DNA of 64,000 nt, taken from contig NZ_SRZY01000028.1 of the NCBI RefSeq assembly GCF_006476045.1, forward strand, positions 204,171 through 268,170. Reading direction: 5' to 3'. The first letter of the stretch is position 1, and every line of letters starts with the position of its first letter. Source of the stretch: Sphingobacterium lumbrici. Lineage in GTDB: Bacteria; Bacteroidota; Bacteroidia; Sphingobacteriales; Sphingobacteriaceae. Below the pieces are notes generated by a model. That model was not told the origin of the DNA and ran no database searches. It worked only from the letters and a program-made list of their open reading frames with translations. Positions 1 to 9,600 of this stretch are shown here, in pieces. The position numbers and the translations under genes are program-made.

Positions 1-682
1 GCAATAATCCGTCTGTAACGGCTTTGATAAATGCTTCTTTGCTCGGTTGGTTCAAAGCGTAATTCATTTTCTTTTGATTGCCCAAACTGTCCACCGTTTC
101 TTTCATCATATTTTTTCCGCAAGCCGAACCTGCTCCGTGGGCAGGATAAACGGTTACATCATCGGGCAACGGCAGGATTTTTTTGTACAGGCTTTCGTAA
201 AGCAATCCTGCTAATTCTTCCTGTGTCATATTCGCTGCTTTCTGTGCCAAATCGGGTCTTCCCACATCGCCCAAGAAAAGTGTGTCGCCACTGAACAAAG
301 CCGTTTCTTTCCCGTTTTCGTCAATCAACAGAAAGCAAGAACTTTCCATTGTATGACCTGGTGTATGCAATACTTTTATTTTTACATTGCCCAATTCAAA
401 AATTTGATTGTCCTCTGCAACAATCGCTTCAAATTCGGGTTTTGCTGTTGCTCCGTAAACGATTGGTGCATTTGTCTTTTTGCTCAAATCAATGTGTCCG
501 CTTACAAAGTCTGCGTGAAAGTGTGTTTCAAAAATGTATTTGAGTTTCACACCGTCTTTTTCCAAACGGTCTAAATAGGGTTGCGTTTCACGCAATGGGT
601 CAATAATGGCTGCTTCGCCATTGGAAGTGATGTAATATGCACCTTGTGCCAAACACCCTGTATAAATTTGTTCTACTTTCAT
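1..682 (-). CDS. MBL-fold metallo-hydrolase, ETHE1/persulfide dioxygenase-like (partial)
   Basis: The reading frame opens at an ATG at 682 (MKVEQIYTG...) and runs off the left edge of the window, so only the first 227 residues are visible. The metal-binding signature THFHADFVSGH is present, followed by HTPGHTMES, FSGDTLFLGDVGRPD and YPAHGAGSACG, which are the ordered metal-ligand motifs of the glyoxalase-II/ETHE1/CstB family. These enzymes oxidise glutathione or low-molecular persulfide sulfur with a mononuclear iron. Family members in Bacteroidota usually carry rhodanese domains at the C terminus, which would lie outside the window. It is followed on its 5' side by a TauE/SafE exporter, which fits a sulfide-to-sulfite detoxification role. 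The family is clear; the exact substrate is inferred. Confidence 0.9.
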   Translation of the reverse strand, partial: MKVEQIYTGCLAQGAYYITSNGEAAIIDPLRETQPYLDRLEKDGVKLKYIFETHFHADFVSGHIDLSKKTNAPIVYGATAKPEFEAIVAEDNQIFELGNVKIKVLHTPGHTMESSCFLLIDENGKETALFSGDTLFLGDVGRPDLAQKAANMTQEELAGLLYESLYKKILPLPDDVTVYPAHGAGSACGKNMMKETVDSLGNQKKMNYALNQPSKEAFIKAVTDGLL

Positions 683-765
683 TGTTCTTTATTTTTGTTA
701 TTTAATGATGCAAAATTGCGAAGTCGTTTTCTTGTTTACAGTTACATTGGTTACACAAGCAAAAA

Positions 766-1563
766 TTATTTCAAAATTGTTTCTTTGATGATGATGTAAA
801 TGCCCATTACTAACACAAACCAACCAAATGCAGGTTTGAGTTTTGAGCCGTCAATTTTTTTAGAAAGTGCCATTCCGATAAAAATTCCAATAATGGCAAA
901 TGCGGTAACTTTTGCAAGAAAAATATAATCAATAACTGTTTCGCCACTTTCGCCAAAAAATCCAATCAACGATTTTGCAGCAATAATTACTAACGAAGTT
1001 CCAACGGCTTCTTTCATCGGTAATTTGCTTAACACTACCAACGCAGGAATTATTAAAAAACCACCACCTGCACCAACAAGTCCTGTCAAAATTCCTACAA
1101 CAGTTCCCTCAACAAGAATTAAAGGATAATTGAATTGTTGTTTTTGTGGTTCTTCATCGCAACATTTTTTATCCTTTTTAATCATACTGTATGAGGCGAA
1201 AATCATCAGCACGGCAAAAAGCAACATCAGTAATATACTTTTGGTAACGGTAAAATTTCCGATGCTGAAAATTTCCTGCGGAATGGCAGGAACGATATAA
1301 GCCCTTGTGAGAAAAACGGATATAATGGACGGAATACCAAAAACAACTGCTGTTTTGATATTAACCAATCCTTTTTTGAAGTAAGAAAAGGAACCGACTA
1401 CGCTTGTTGTGCCGACAATGAAAAGGGAATAGGCGGTTGCTAAAACCGCATCTATACTGAACAAATAAACTAAAACAGGAACGGTAAGAATACTACCACC
1501 GCCACCGATTAGTCCTAATGCTATGCCGATAAAAATTGATGCTAAATAACCTGCTATATCCAT
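766..1563 (-). CDS. TauE/SafE family sulfite exporter
   Basis: A 265-residue integral membrane protein with about eight hydrophobic segments and two repeated glycine-rich blocks (GLIGGGGSILTVPVL near the N terminus and GLVGAGGGFLIIPALV in the middle), the hallmark of the TauE/SafE fold. An upstream in-frame ATG at 1587 exists, but MDIAGYLASIFIG at 1563 begins directly with the first membrane helix and is preferred. The loop KKDKKCCDEEPQKQQ between the two halves is cytoplasmic-looking and contains a CC pair. Lying 83 bp upstream of the persulfide-oxidising MBL gene, it probably exports sulfite or another sulfur oxyanion made by that enzyme. Confidence 0.88.
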   Translation of the reverse strand: MDIAGYLASIFIGIALGLIGGGGSILTVPVLVYLFSIDAVLATAYSLFIVGTTSVVGSFSYFKKGLVNIKTAVVFGIPSIISVFLTRAYIVPAIPQEIFSIGNFTVTKSILLMLLFAVLMIFASYSMIKKDKKCCDEEPQKQQFNYPLILVEGTVVGILTGLVGAGGGFLIIPALVVLSKLPMKEAVGTSLVIIAAKSLIGFFGESGETVIDYIFLAKVTAFAIIGIFIGMALSKKIDGSKLKPAFGWFVLVMGIYIIIKETILK

Positions 1564-1624
1564 AGACCTTTGAAATTGATGCCGCAAAATTGCATCAACT
1601 CAAAAACCTGTACAGCCACTTTTG

Positions 1625-2248
1625 TTACACAAGCGTAATTTTGTTTCTACCCAACTTAACCTTTCCGATTTCTTCCAACTGTTTTAACAGTCGTGAAACT
1701 ACAACACGGGCAGTTCCCAACTCGTTGGCTAATTGTTCGTGGGTAATGTTTAGTGTTTTATTTCCTGTAAGTTCTGCTTTTCTGTTCAGCAAAGCCAACA
1801 TTCTTTCATCAACTTTTTTGAAAGCAATAGCATTTACAATTTCCAACAGTTCTTCAAAACGTTTGTGATACAAACGGAAAATGTAATCTAACCATTGCGG
1901 ATATTCTTTGATAAACAACGATACTTTTTCAATGGGCAAAAACAAAATTTCAGCATCGTCTTCAACTTCTGCTTTTACCTTGCTTGTTTCATTGTGCAAA
2001 CCGCCCAAAAACGACATAATGCAACTTTCGCCTGCTTTGATGTAATACAACAGAATTTCCCTGCCGTCTTCTTCCGTTCGGATAACTTTCAGTGTTCCTT
2101 TGGTAACAATCGGAATAGAACGAATATGTGCGTTTTCGTTTAGAATAATGTCGCCTGCTTCATATTCTTTTCTTATACTGTATTGATGTAGTTTTTCTAC
2201 TAATTCGGGCGATGTTTTAAATTCTGTTATTTGTTGTAAATCTTCCAT
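1625..2248 (-). CDS. Crp/Fnr family transcriptional regulator
   Basis: A 207-residue protein with an N-terminal cyclic-nucleotide-binding-like barrel (the segment EILLYYIKAGESCIMSFLGG is the typical effector-domain core) and a C-terminal winged helix with recognition-helix sequence ANELGTARVVVSRLLKQL. No N-terminal Fe-S cysteine cluster is seen, so oxygen sensing of the FNR kind is not supported. It sits immediately upstream of and co-directional with the TauE/SafE and MBL genes, 61 bp from the exporter start, and is most likely their local regulator. The effector is unknown. Confidence 0.9.
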   Translation of the reverse strand: MEDLQQITEFKTSPELVEKLHQYSIRKEYEAGDIILNENAHIRSIPIVTKGTLKVIRTEEDGREILLYYIKAGESCIMSFLGGLHNETSKVKAEVEDDAEILFLPIEKVSLFIKEYPQWLDYIFRLYHKRFEELLEIVNAIAFKKVDERMLALLNRKAELTGNKTLNITHEQLANELGTARVVVSRLLKQLEEIGKVKLGRNKITLV

Positions 2249-2810
2249 AGTGCAAAGTTAGAATTTTGTTTGGGTGGTAGGTGGGCTTGGGTCGGGCAAA
2301 ATTAAATGTGGTGTTTTCGTGTCGGCTTGTGCGGTGGCAAACACCTCTTTTAATTTTGCGAAGCGTTGGCATTTTTCTATTTTCTGTCCGTCCGTTGATG
2401 TCTGCACGGTGGTCGGTCAGGGTTGCCGATAACTCCCTAATATGTGCAATAAATTTAACTTCCTAATTGTATATTTCGTTTAATAAAAACGGATTTTGCC
2501 TATATTGATATTGCGCTATCGATCCTGTATACCGGTTAATAATCGTTTGCTGTGGCCTCGCAATTTGTGATACCACATATTGTCTATGCCTATACTATTT
2601 GTTAAAAGCTTGTTTATTCCTATAAAATTAACAAACCATTTCGTCAAAAGCAATACGATGTGCTATACCGGTCACGAGCGAGAGGCTCGCACCAGAATGG
2701 GCCATACAACGTTTTGTCGTTTGTGGCGGTAATTCTCCTAACTTTCTTTAAGCACGCCACCGTCTTTTGAGAGCAAAACCTCATCCATTGCAAATGTGCT
2801 GTTAAGGCAG
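2249..2810. other. Gene-free spacer at the end of the sulfur cassette
   Basis: No convincing coding frame was found on either strand; the only longer frame (61 codons from 2281) has low-complexity composition. The stretch up to about 2480 is GC-rich and keeps the texture of the preceding cassette, while the remainder is AT-rich intergenic DNA containing an inverted repeat at 2671. The change in texture near 2465-2480 may mark the end of an acquired segment. Confidence 0.5.
2671..2693. repeat. REP-like imperfect palindrome
   Basis: The segment gtcacgagcgagaggctcgc can fold into a short GC-rich hairpin (GAGCG-AGA-GGCTC core with extended arms). It resembles short dispersed intergenic palindromes of Bacteroidota genomes. 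Only one good copy is visible in this window, so the repeat status is a guess. Confidence 0.3.
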
Positions 2811-3473
2811 CTAAATTAATTTTATTGTCTTTTTAAATTCCTCAAATTCTTTACTTGCGAATTGTCTTTGTGTTATTGATTGATGGCAATTAAAGTCATA
2901 ATACAAACCATTGTGTTCTGCTTTAAAAACCTTAAGTTCCACTTTGAGCGGTTCATTTATTTCTATGTGTTCAAACATATACTCTGCGTCATACTCGTAA
3001 AACTTGCAATTACTAATGAGGTAAGGGGCATACTTTTTTGTCACTCGAAACTCCTTTAAAATTTTTGAAATCCCAAATGCTGACATTTCCATTAGTTCTT
3101 CAAATGTTTCGTAACCTAAATATTCAAGTTCTTCTTTTGGAGTGATATTAAGTGTAATTGTTGGTGAGAAAAGTCCTGTATATTCCGGTTTGTCCTGATA
3201 ATATTTTGTAGCAATGCAGATTGGCTCTCCTAATTCTTTCCATATTTCTTCGACTGTCTCATCAAGTCCTTCTCCAAACACTTGTTCACTTTTGATTTTT
3301 CCAAAGTCTTTGATAGCAACAAATCCCCAGTCCTGCGGTTTATGAAATAATATTCCAAGTTTTTTGTTTACATAAATGTTGTCATTAATAGCCACAGCTT
3401 TTAACGGGTCTATTGCAAGTCCAGTTAATGCAATACTTGTCAACCTTAAAAATTCTCGTCTTCCTATACCCAT
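2811..3473 (-). CDS. Hypothetical exported protein with Tat-type signal
   Basis: A 220-residue protein of unknown function. The N terminus MGIGRREFLRLTSIALTGLA has a twin-arginine motif followed by a hydrophobic stretch, so Tat-dependent export to the periplasm is likely. The mature part (NKKLGILFHKPQDWGFVAIK...) is rich in charged and aromatic residues, with paired short beta-type segments and an IKSEQVFGEGLDETVEEIW block. It contains three cysteines but no recognisable cofactor motif. It stands alone between two gene-free stretches. I do not recognise a family. Confidence 0.7.
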   Translation of the reverse strand: MGIGRREFLRLTSIALTGLAIDPLKAVAINDNIYVNKKLGILFHKPQDWGFVAIKDFGKIKSEQVFGEGLDETVEEIWKELGEPICIATKYYQDKPEYTGLFSPTITLNITPKEELEYLGYETFEELMEMSAFGISKILKEFRVTKKYAPYLISNCKFYEYDAEYMFEHIEINEPLKVELKVFKAEHNGLYYDFNCHQSITQRQFASKEFEEFKKTIKLI

Positions 3474-3745
3474 TGTAACGCATTAATGATTCTTTCTTTA
3501 ATGGGTTTGTCGGAAACGAAAGATAGAACTGCTTCATGTGAGACTTCTCATGTATAACGTATCTGCATAACCTTTTTATTTATATTCTTTAAACCTATCA
3601 TCTCTCCCTCAGCCCTTCTACGGTTTCCCGTAAAAGCTTTAGCTTTTACTAAATGCAAGTGACGGATTCAGGTTCATGAGTTTTGCTTGGTTTATTTAGT
3701 TTATAATAGTTTTACGCGGAGATCTCAATCTGTGACCTTCAAAAT

Positions 3746-3961
3746 TTACTTCTTTTTCACCCATTCACTTTGGTGGAGTAGATCTCTAATATCGATTTTA
3801 ATATATTCTGCGATTTTATAGAATTTGAGAATATCAGGTTGTTGTTTATTGTGGACCCATCTAGATACGGTTGACTCAGACACATTAAAAAGATTTGCAA
3901 TTTCTTTATTTTGAATTCCATGTATTATGAAAATTTCTTCGAATCGATTAATTTTAATCAT
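3746..3961 (-). CDS. Small XRE-family helix-turn-helix regulator
   Basis: A 71-residue protein consisting almost entirely of one XRE/Cro-type HTH domain: IQNKEIANLFNVSESTVSRW forms helices 2-3, followed by a hydrophobic helix 4-5 region (ILKFYKIAEYIKIDIRDLL). Small stand-alone XRE proteins usually repress their own promoter. A perfect 8-bp inverted repeat lies 20 bp upstream of the start codon and could be the operator. There is no obvious partner toxin or phage gene beside it. Confidence 0.82.
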   Translation of the reverse strand: MIKINRFEEIFIIHGIQNKEIANLFNVSESTVSRWVHNKQQPDILKFYKIAEYIKIDIRDLLHQSEWVKKK

Positions 3962-3980
3962 AAAAAATATTTTTAAGAAA

Positions 3981-4005
3981 ATACTTGATGTTTATAATCA
4001 AGTAT
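3981..4005. promoter_or_regulatory. Candidate operator for the XRE regulator
   Basis: Perfect inverted repeat ATACTTGA-N9-TCAAGTAT lying just upstream of the start codon (3961) of the XRE gene. Position and symmetry fit an autoregulatory HTH-dimer site. It is not a terminator, because there is no GC-rich stem or T-tract. Confidence 0.5.
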
Positions 4006-4040
4006 TGTATATTTGTGTTAATATTTATTGCGACACTTAA

Positions 4041-4064
4041 CTAGCCTATTTTAAATTAGGCTAG
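4041..4064. promoter_or_regulatory. Inverted repeat upstream of a short ORF
   Basis: Perfect 8-bp inverted repeat CTAGCCTA-N8-TAGGCTAG, seven bases before the ATG at 4071 and 35 bp from the XRE operator candidate. It could be a second operator of the divergent region or a weak hairpin at the start of a plus-strand transcript. Confidence 0.4.
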
Positions 4065-4070
4065 TAAACG

Positions 4071-4331
4071 ATGTCTCTCTTATTGGAAAAATCCGCCAAA
4101 TTTTGCCCAAGAGAGTACCGTGAGGTCGCCCACATATTACTGGAAATTATATCTTTGTATATTATGCCAGTATGGGCGGTCTTTGCGTTTGTACTTCTTA
4201 AGGGCCCTAACAGATTTTCTGTTAGAGAGGTTTACCAGGCGGATTTCCTCCAATTTAGAAGAAGCAAGGCCGTTCCAGCTGGTTTTCAACTAGAACACTC
4301 TTCGAGATTCATCGTTGTTCATAAATTGTAA
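4071..4331 (+). CDS. Possible small hypothetical protein
   Basis: An 86-codon open frame beginning at an ATG directly behind an inverted repeat. It has one hydrophobic segment (residues about 25-43, LLEIISLYIMPVWAVFAFVLL) and a basic C-terminal part. There is no ribosome-binding site of note and no family resemblance that I recognise. It is listed because it is divergent from the XRE regulator and could be its target; chance ORF status is about as likely. Confidence 0.25.
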   Translation: MSLLLEKSAKFCPREYREVAHILLEIISLYIMPVWAVFAFVLLKGPNRFSVREVYQADFLQFRRSKAVPAGFQLEHSSRFIVVHKL

Positions 4332-4906
4332 ACATTATGATAACACGATTAAAAACCGCCACTACCCGCCAAGTCTCGATCAACGATCGTTGCCCACGGT
4401 TTTCCCGTAAACTTCTTTTAAAGAACATAATCCGTGCGCCTGATTAACTCGCATAAAAAAATCAGACAGCAGGGGATAGGAGCGTGTACCGCCAGCAGAC
4501 GCAATGAATGGTACCAACACAGCATATATTTTTTCTCCCAACCCCGCTAGTGTCTGTCAACCGATCTTCGTTAAAATATGTACACAATTGTTTACATAGG
4601 CTATCTAAATCAGTTTGTTATTTTGATTCTTGATACAATAAAAGTAGCATAATTATTTAGTACCTACAAATGATTTGAAATGTTTTTTATTGATTTGCAA
4701 TAATAAGAGATCGGTTTTTTACCATATTTCCGTGAATGGCTTAAATGAAAACCGTTTAAAACCTGTTATGAAAAGTCTAAAAGCGCATTCGGAAAAACAA
4801 ATAATTTATTTTTTGAACTGCAAAGGTTGGGTAGGAGTTAGGTAGAAGGAGATAGGGGTTAGGGAGGATAGCTCGCGAGCAACCTTTGCATTAAGCAATT
4901 ACAAGA
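4332..4906. other. Gene-free AT-rich spacer upstream of the TlpA/SusCD locus
   Basis: No supported gene. The end (about 4825-4880) is purine-rich with degenerate TTAGG-type units and a self-complementary gctcgcgagc. Regulatory sequence for the downstream TlpA-SusC-SusD operon probably lies here, but no clear TAnnTTTG box could be assigned. Confidence 0.4.
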
Positions 4907-4979
4907 ATGCGAAAATTACGCAAAGGGGAAAGCTATGGGCTATTGCCAACGATAGACGATACCCTAAATACAATAAAAA

Positions 4980-5135
4980 GATCGCCACTTCGCTCTGATC
5001 ATCGCGATGACATTGCCGAAGAATCGTTAGAAAGATTACCGCGTCACTCCGTTCCTCGTAATGACGATGATAACGGTAGGAATGTGCTATCTAATGACAG
5101 ATCATCACGTCGCTGTAATACTGATGATGACGAAG
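4980..5135. repeat. Three degenerate copies of a dispersed palindromic repeat
   Basis: Three related units start near 4980, 5033 and 5099; each begins agat and continues through a variant of cgtcactccgttcctcgtaa followed by tgacga. This matches the type of intergenic repeat (its complement reading cattgcgaggaacgaagcg) that I know from Bacteroidota genomes. The copies lie inside an open frame that is continuous with the downstream TlpA-like gene and would encode a charged Arg/Asp-rich segment if translated. Copies are diverged, which suggests an old insertion. Confidence 0.6.
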
Positions 5136-5281
5136 AAAACAGTTTTTGGGAACTACCGGATCATGTCCGATTAGATGACCAAGATAATTGTCCAAAAAAT
5201 CCGCGAAATACCTACTTATTTCTGCGAACTGTTCGTAAAAGTGTGTTTAGTGCGTTTAAACGCAGTTTTAAAAACCATGAA

Positions 5282-6673
5282 ATGCCTGTGCAAAATCCGC
5301 GAACCGGAAAAATTAATGTAACAAATAACAATTTTTTAGGGAGCATTCTACGAATATGTTGCCTGTTTTTCATATGTGTGTTGTTTAGTGATGCCCAGGC
5401 GAAGCCCGCTAGAGAGCGGGTTGTTAATGGGCAGATAGCGGTAGAGCGTATTAAAATTGGAGACCAAATCCCACCTGAGTTTTGGGAAAGAGCCTATCGG
5501 ATAGTAAACCATCCTGAGGGGAAGTCCAGATTTTCATTTAATGAAATTAGAAATAGACCGCTTATTATTATTGATTTCTGGTCGACCCGATGCGGTACTT
5601 GCCTAGCCAATCTTCCGAAGCAGGAGAATCTCAAAAAAACTTTTGGCGATAGTGTCGCATTTATATTGGCTACGAATCAAGATGCAAAAGCAGGTGACTA
5701 CCTGAGGGATCACGGCTATACCTTGTCTTCTGTGGTAGAGGTACGGGAAACTTTATCAAAATACTTTCCACAGCTGTTTCTTCCCATGTACGTTTGGATC
5801 AGTGGTGATAAAGTGGTTGCCATTACCCAACCGACCGAAGTAACAGAAGAGAAGCTAAGAAGCTACCTTGTGAATGGGAAGGCTCCAAGACGTCTTCGCG
5901 AAGATAGAATGGAATTCCGTATTGAAGATCCTTTCATGGCCGATAGTCTTATCTTCAATCCTACGGTATTTCGACATTCATTTACACTGGCAGGCTATCT
6001 TAAAAATGTGGCAGCTGGTGCGCAGTTTAAACCGGGTAGGCACGACAGCCCTACGTGTTTTGCGATTACTAATAGCAGTGTTAAGAAGATATATCAGAGC
6101 ATTATAGCGCTTGACCATCCTGATCTGCGGAATCCGAACCGTCTCGTTTACCAGACGAAGTGGAAAGACATGATAGTCAATACAGAGGTGGATTACTACT
6201 ACCGGGATAGTACGGCGCATCTGTATTCTTTACAGTATTCTTCTTTCATAGCGGATAAGGCTAAACTTGGGAGCCAACTACTGGCGGAGGTTAACGCTTT
6301 TTTTGCCGAGAGATATCATATTGTAGGTGAAGTGCAGCGGATGACAGTTCCGGCTTTTGTTTTAAAGAAATATACAGATTTAAATAAGAAACTTGTTACC
6401 GATCAAACCACGACTAGCGTACCCATATACCGGTTTGTCGATATGTTGGATGTGCAGAGCCACAAGTCGAAGACATTAATACCATGGGTGAACCAGACCG
6501 GCGAGAAGATGGAGTTGATCGCCGTTCCTGATATACTTCCAGAAGGACTGGAAGATATTAACAGGTTTATTATGCCACAAGGTTATAAGATATCGAAAGA
6601 AATGGTCGAGCTTGATATGTTCGCTATTCGAGACCTGATCGATAACAACCAGAAAGGAGGCACACATGATTAA
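5282..6673 (+). CDS. TlpA-like thioredoxin-fold protein of a SusCD locus
   Basis: The open frame begins at 4907, but its first 125 codons are repeat-derived and of biased composition. The ATG at 5282 gives a 463-residue protein with a believable signal segment (LRICCLFFICVLFSDAQA), so it is chosen. A thioredoxin-like domain follows (about residues 50-200), with the redox motif WSTRCGTCLANLPKQ and a later cis-Pro-type region (FLPMYVWISGDK). The C-terminal 250 residues have no domain that I can name. TlpA-family proteins are periplasmic disulfide reductases. Its stop overlaps the SusC start by 8 bp, which implies translational coupling, so it probably acts on substrates or proteins of this uptake system. 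Confidence 0.78.
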   Translation: MPVQNPRTGKINVTNNNFLGSILRICCLFFICVLFSDAQAKPARERVVNGQIAVERIKIGDQIPPEFWERAYRIVNHPEGKSRFSFNEIRNRPLIIIDFWSTRCGTCLANLPKQENLKKTFGDSVAFILATNQDAKAGDYLRDHGYTLSSVVEVRETLSKYFPQLFLPMYVWISGDKVVAITQPTEVTEEKLRSYLVNGKAPRRLREDRMEFRIEDPFMADSLIFNPTVFRHSFTLAGYLKNVAAGAQFKPGRHDSPTCFAITNSSVKKIYQSIIALDHPDLRNPNRLVYQTKWKDMIVNTEVDYYYRDSTAHLYSLQYSSFIADKAKLGSQLLAEVNAFFAERYHIVGEVQRMTVPAFVLKKYTDLNKKLVTDQTTTSVPIYRFVDMLDVQSHKSKTLIPWVNQTGEKMELIAVPDILPEGLEDINRFIMPQGYKISKEMVELDMFAIRDLIDNNQKGGTHD

Positions 6674-9600
6674 GTATGTATGTTTGATCGTAAGTCTTTT
6701 ATTAACGGTATCGATCTCTTTGGCACAAAAAGAAACTGTCGTCTTTCTGGATATCAGGAATGCGGAAGATAATTCGGGAATAGCGGGGGCTGTAATACAT
6801 ACCGAAGGTATAGGTAATTCTATTGTTGTATCCAGTACGGAAGGGAAATGTAAATTAGTTTTTACCAGTCTTCCTATCCGTATCCGGATAGCACACATGG
6901 CCTTTAAAAAAATGGAACTAGAGATAACGGAGGGGGGTGAACAAATTGTTTATCTGGATCCGCTAAGGAGAGAGCTCGAAGAGGTGCAGATTCATACTGG
7001 ATACGAGAGCATTCCTAGAGAACGTGCCACGGGATCATTTTCATCACTTTCTGAAAAGGAACTGGAGCGAAGGGCTTCTCCCAGTTTGGTAGACAGGTTG
7101 GAGGGTACAGTCAGTGGGCTTAATCTCGATAGCAGATTGGAAGGTAGAAATAATGCGTTGATCGTGCGGGGCTATTCTTCCATACGGTCAGACAGAACAC
7201 CGTTGGTCATCTTGGATGGTGCGCCTTATGAAGGAGATCTATCTGCTCTCGATCCCAACATCATCGCATCTATCACCGTATTGAAAGATGCTGCTGCCGC
7301 TTCGATTTGGGGAGCTCGCGCTGGAAATGGGGTGCTGGTAATTACAACAAAATCGGCCAGTGGTATGGGTACACAGGTCAAACTCAATAACTACTTAACG
7401 GTGGGAGCGATACCAAACCGCCATTACGATGCTTTTTTGCTGAATAGCCAGGAATTTATTGGTTTTGAACGTTATCTTTTTGACGAAGGATATTATAACG
7501 CATTGAAATCGAATCCAGGCTACCGCTCGTTCTCACCTGTTGTCGGACTTCTGTTAAAGGAGGCATCGGGCGATATAAGTTCGACGGTATTGACAGAGCA
7601 GTTGGCCCAATTAGGACAAGAGGACGTACGTTTGGATCTTGATAAGTATCTATTTCAGAACAGTTTTGAACAACAGCACAGTGTACAGCTCAGCGAGTCG
7701 GGAGAAAAATCAGCTCATTTCTTTTCTGGAAGTTGGAACAGAAACCGTTCCTATATACAGCGAAATGCTGATCAACGGCTTGCGTTGTTAGCAAGATCAA
7801 CATTTAAAGTTGGCTCATGGTTAGAACTTTCGCCCAATATTCAATATAATAGAGGTATGTACCGGAATGAGGGGAGCACGTATAGGCAGATAGGCACAGG
7901 AGGGTTATATCCTTATGCCCGATTAGCTGATGGGGAGGGAAATGCGCTGGCATTAATTGACAATTACAATCCGTTGTTTTTGGAAGAACAAGAAAGTACC
8001 TCCCGTTTGGACTGGGATTATAGACCGCTGGAAGAGATGGCATTAAATCAGAATAGAAGGGAAAATAAACAGCTCTTAATGTCTTTCAGGACACAGGTTA
8101 ACATAACCACAGGATTGAACCTACAGTTACTGTATAATTATCAGGATATCTCGGATCAGCTTAATCTTCTTTACGACCGAAAAAGCTACTATGTAAGAAA
8201 TTTACGAAACAGGTATGCTTATGAAGAGAACGGGACGCTTCTGTTTCCAATAGCCGACGGAAGTATATTGAATAAGGAAGATGGCCGTATCTTATCGCAT
8301 TTGGGCCGAGGGCAGGTAAACTTCTCAAGATCTTGGAAAAATTCTGATGTGAATCTATTGGCGGGTATGGAAATTAAACAGACGGTTGGCAGGCAATCAT
8401 CTACTATGGTATATGGATATAACCCTGAAACCTTAACTTTTCAGACCCCCGATCTGAATACACGATTTTTGACTTTTCCGCAAAATAGTCGTGCATCTAT
8501 ACCCTCGGGGATAGGTTTTTCCGATCGTACAGACAGATTTTTGTCTTATTATTTCAACGGAAGCTATGCATTCAAAAATCGATACTTGATGTCCTTTAGC
8601 GCCCGCCGGGATGCCTCTAATTTATTCGGTGTCAATACCAATCAAAAAGCGGTTCCTCTTTGGTCTTCTGGTTTGGCTTGGACGCCTAGTGCGGAGGATT
8701 TTTGGTCACCAGATTTTTGGCTCTCTTTTCTCAAGATTCGCGCCACGGTGGGGTACAGCGGGAATGTCAACAAATCTTTAACGCGGTATAGTACCGCGCG
8801 CTATGGAAATACACTGTTAACCGGCCTACCCAGTGCTCAGATTCTTACACCACCTAATGAAGATTTAAGATGGGAAAAGGTGAAAACTGCTAATCTCGGA
8901 CTGGATTTCGGAATTGAGGGGAATAAATGGAGTGGCTCTGTTGACTATTACCAAAAGCGAGGAACAGATCTTATCGGTGAGGCCGCACTAGATCCGACAA
9001 CCGGCTTCTTCGTTGCCGATAAGTTTACATTTATTGGTAACAACTCGGAACTAAAATCACAGGGTGTCGATTTCCGCTTAAATGGGAATTTTAGAGTAGC
9101 CAAATTGGAATGGACACCCAGCCTTATTCTAAATTGGAATAGGGATGAAGTGGTTCGCTATTCAGGAACGAATACACTAGCGTTGTTCTCTTCGTCTTTT
9201 TCGGCTCCAATAGAAGGAAAACCATTAAACGGTGTCTTTAGCTTTCCATGGGCAGGCCTAGATCCAGTAGATGGAAGTCCCCGGTTTTGGTACGGAGATG
9301 AGATAACACGTGATTATGCTACTTTAAAAACCAATACCACTTTTGAAGATCTAACCTTTCACGGAACGTCCTTGCCTGTGTACTCGGGTTCCTTTTTTAA
9401 CAGGCTTGTTTTCAGGCCGGTGGAACTTTCATTTAGTATTTTGTACGGATTGGGACACTACCTACGTCGCCCAAGTATCAGCTATGAAGATTTGGCGACA
9501 AATTGGGTAGGACATTCCGACTACAGTAAACGATGGATGCAGGCTGGTGATGAGCAATTTACTGAGGTGCCGGCTATGCCCAAGGTGGCCGATTTAAGTT

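Noticed and set aside
2281..2466. 61-codon ORF behind the Crp/Fnr gene
   Set aside because: Low-quality composition and no neighbours; more likely the non-coding end of the cassette.
7804..8043. Minus-strand ORF of 79 codons inside susC
   Set aside because: Shadow of the SusC reading frame with no start context or family resemblance.
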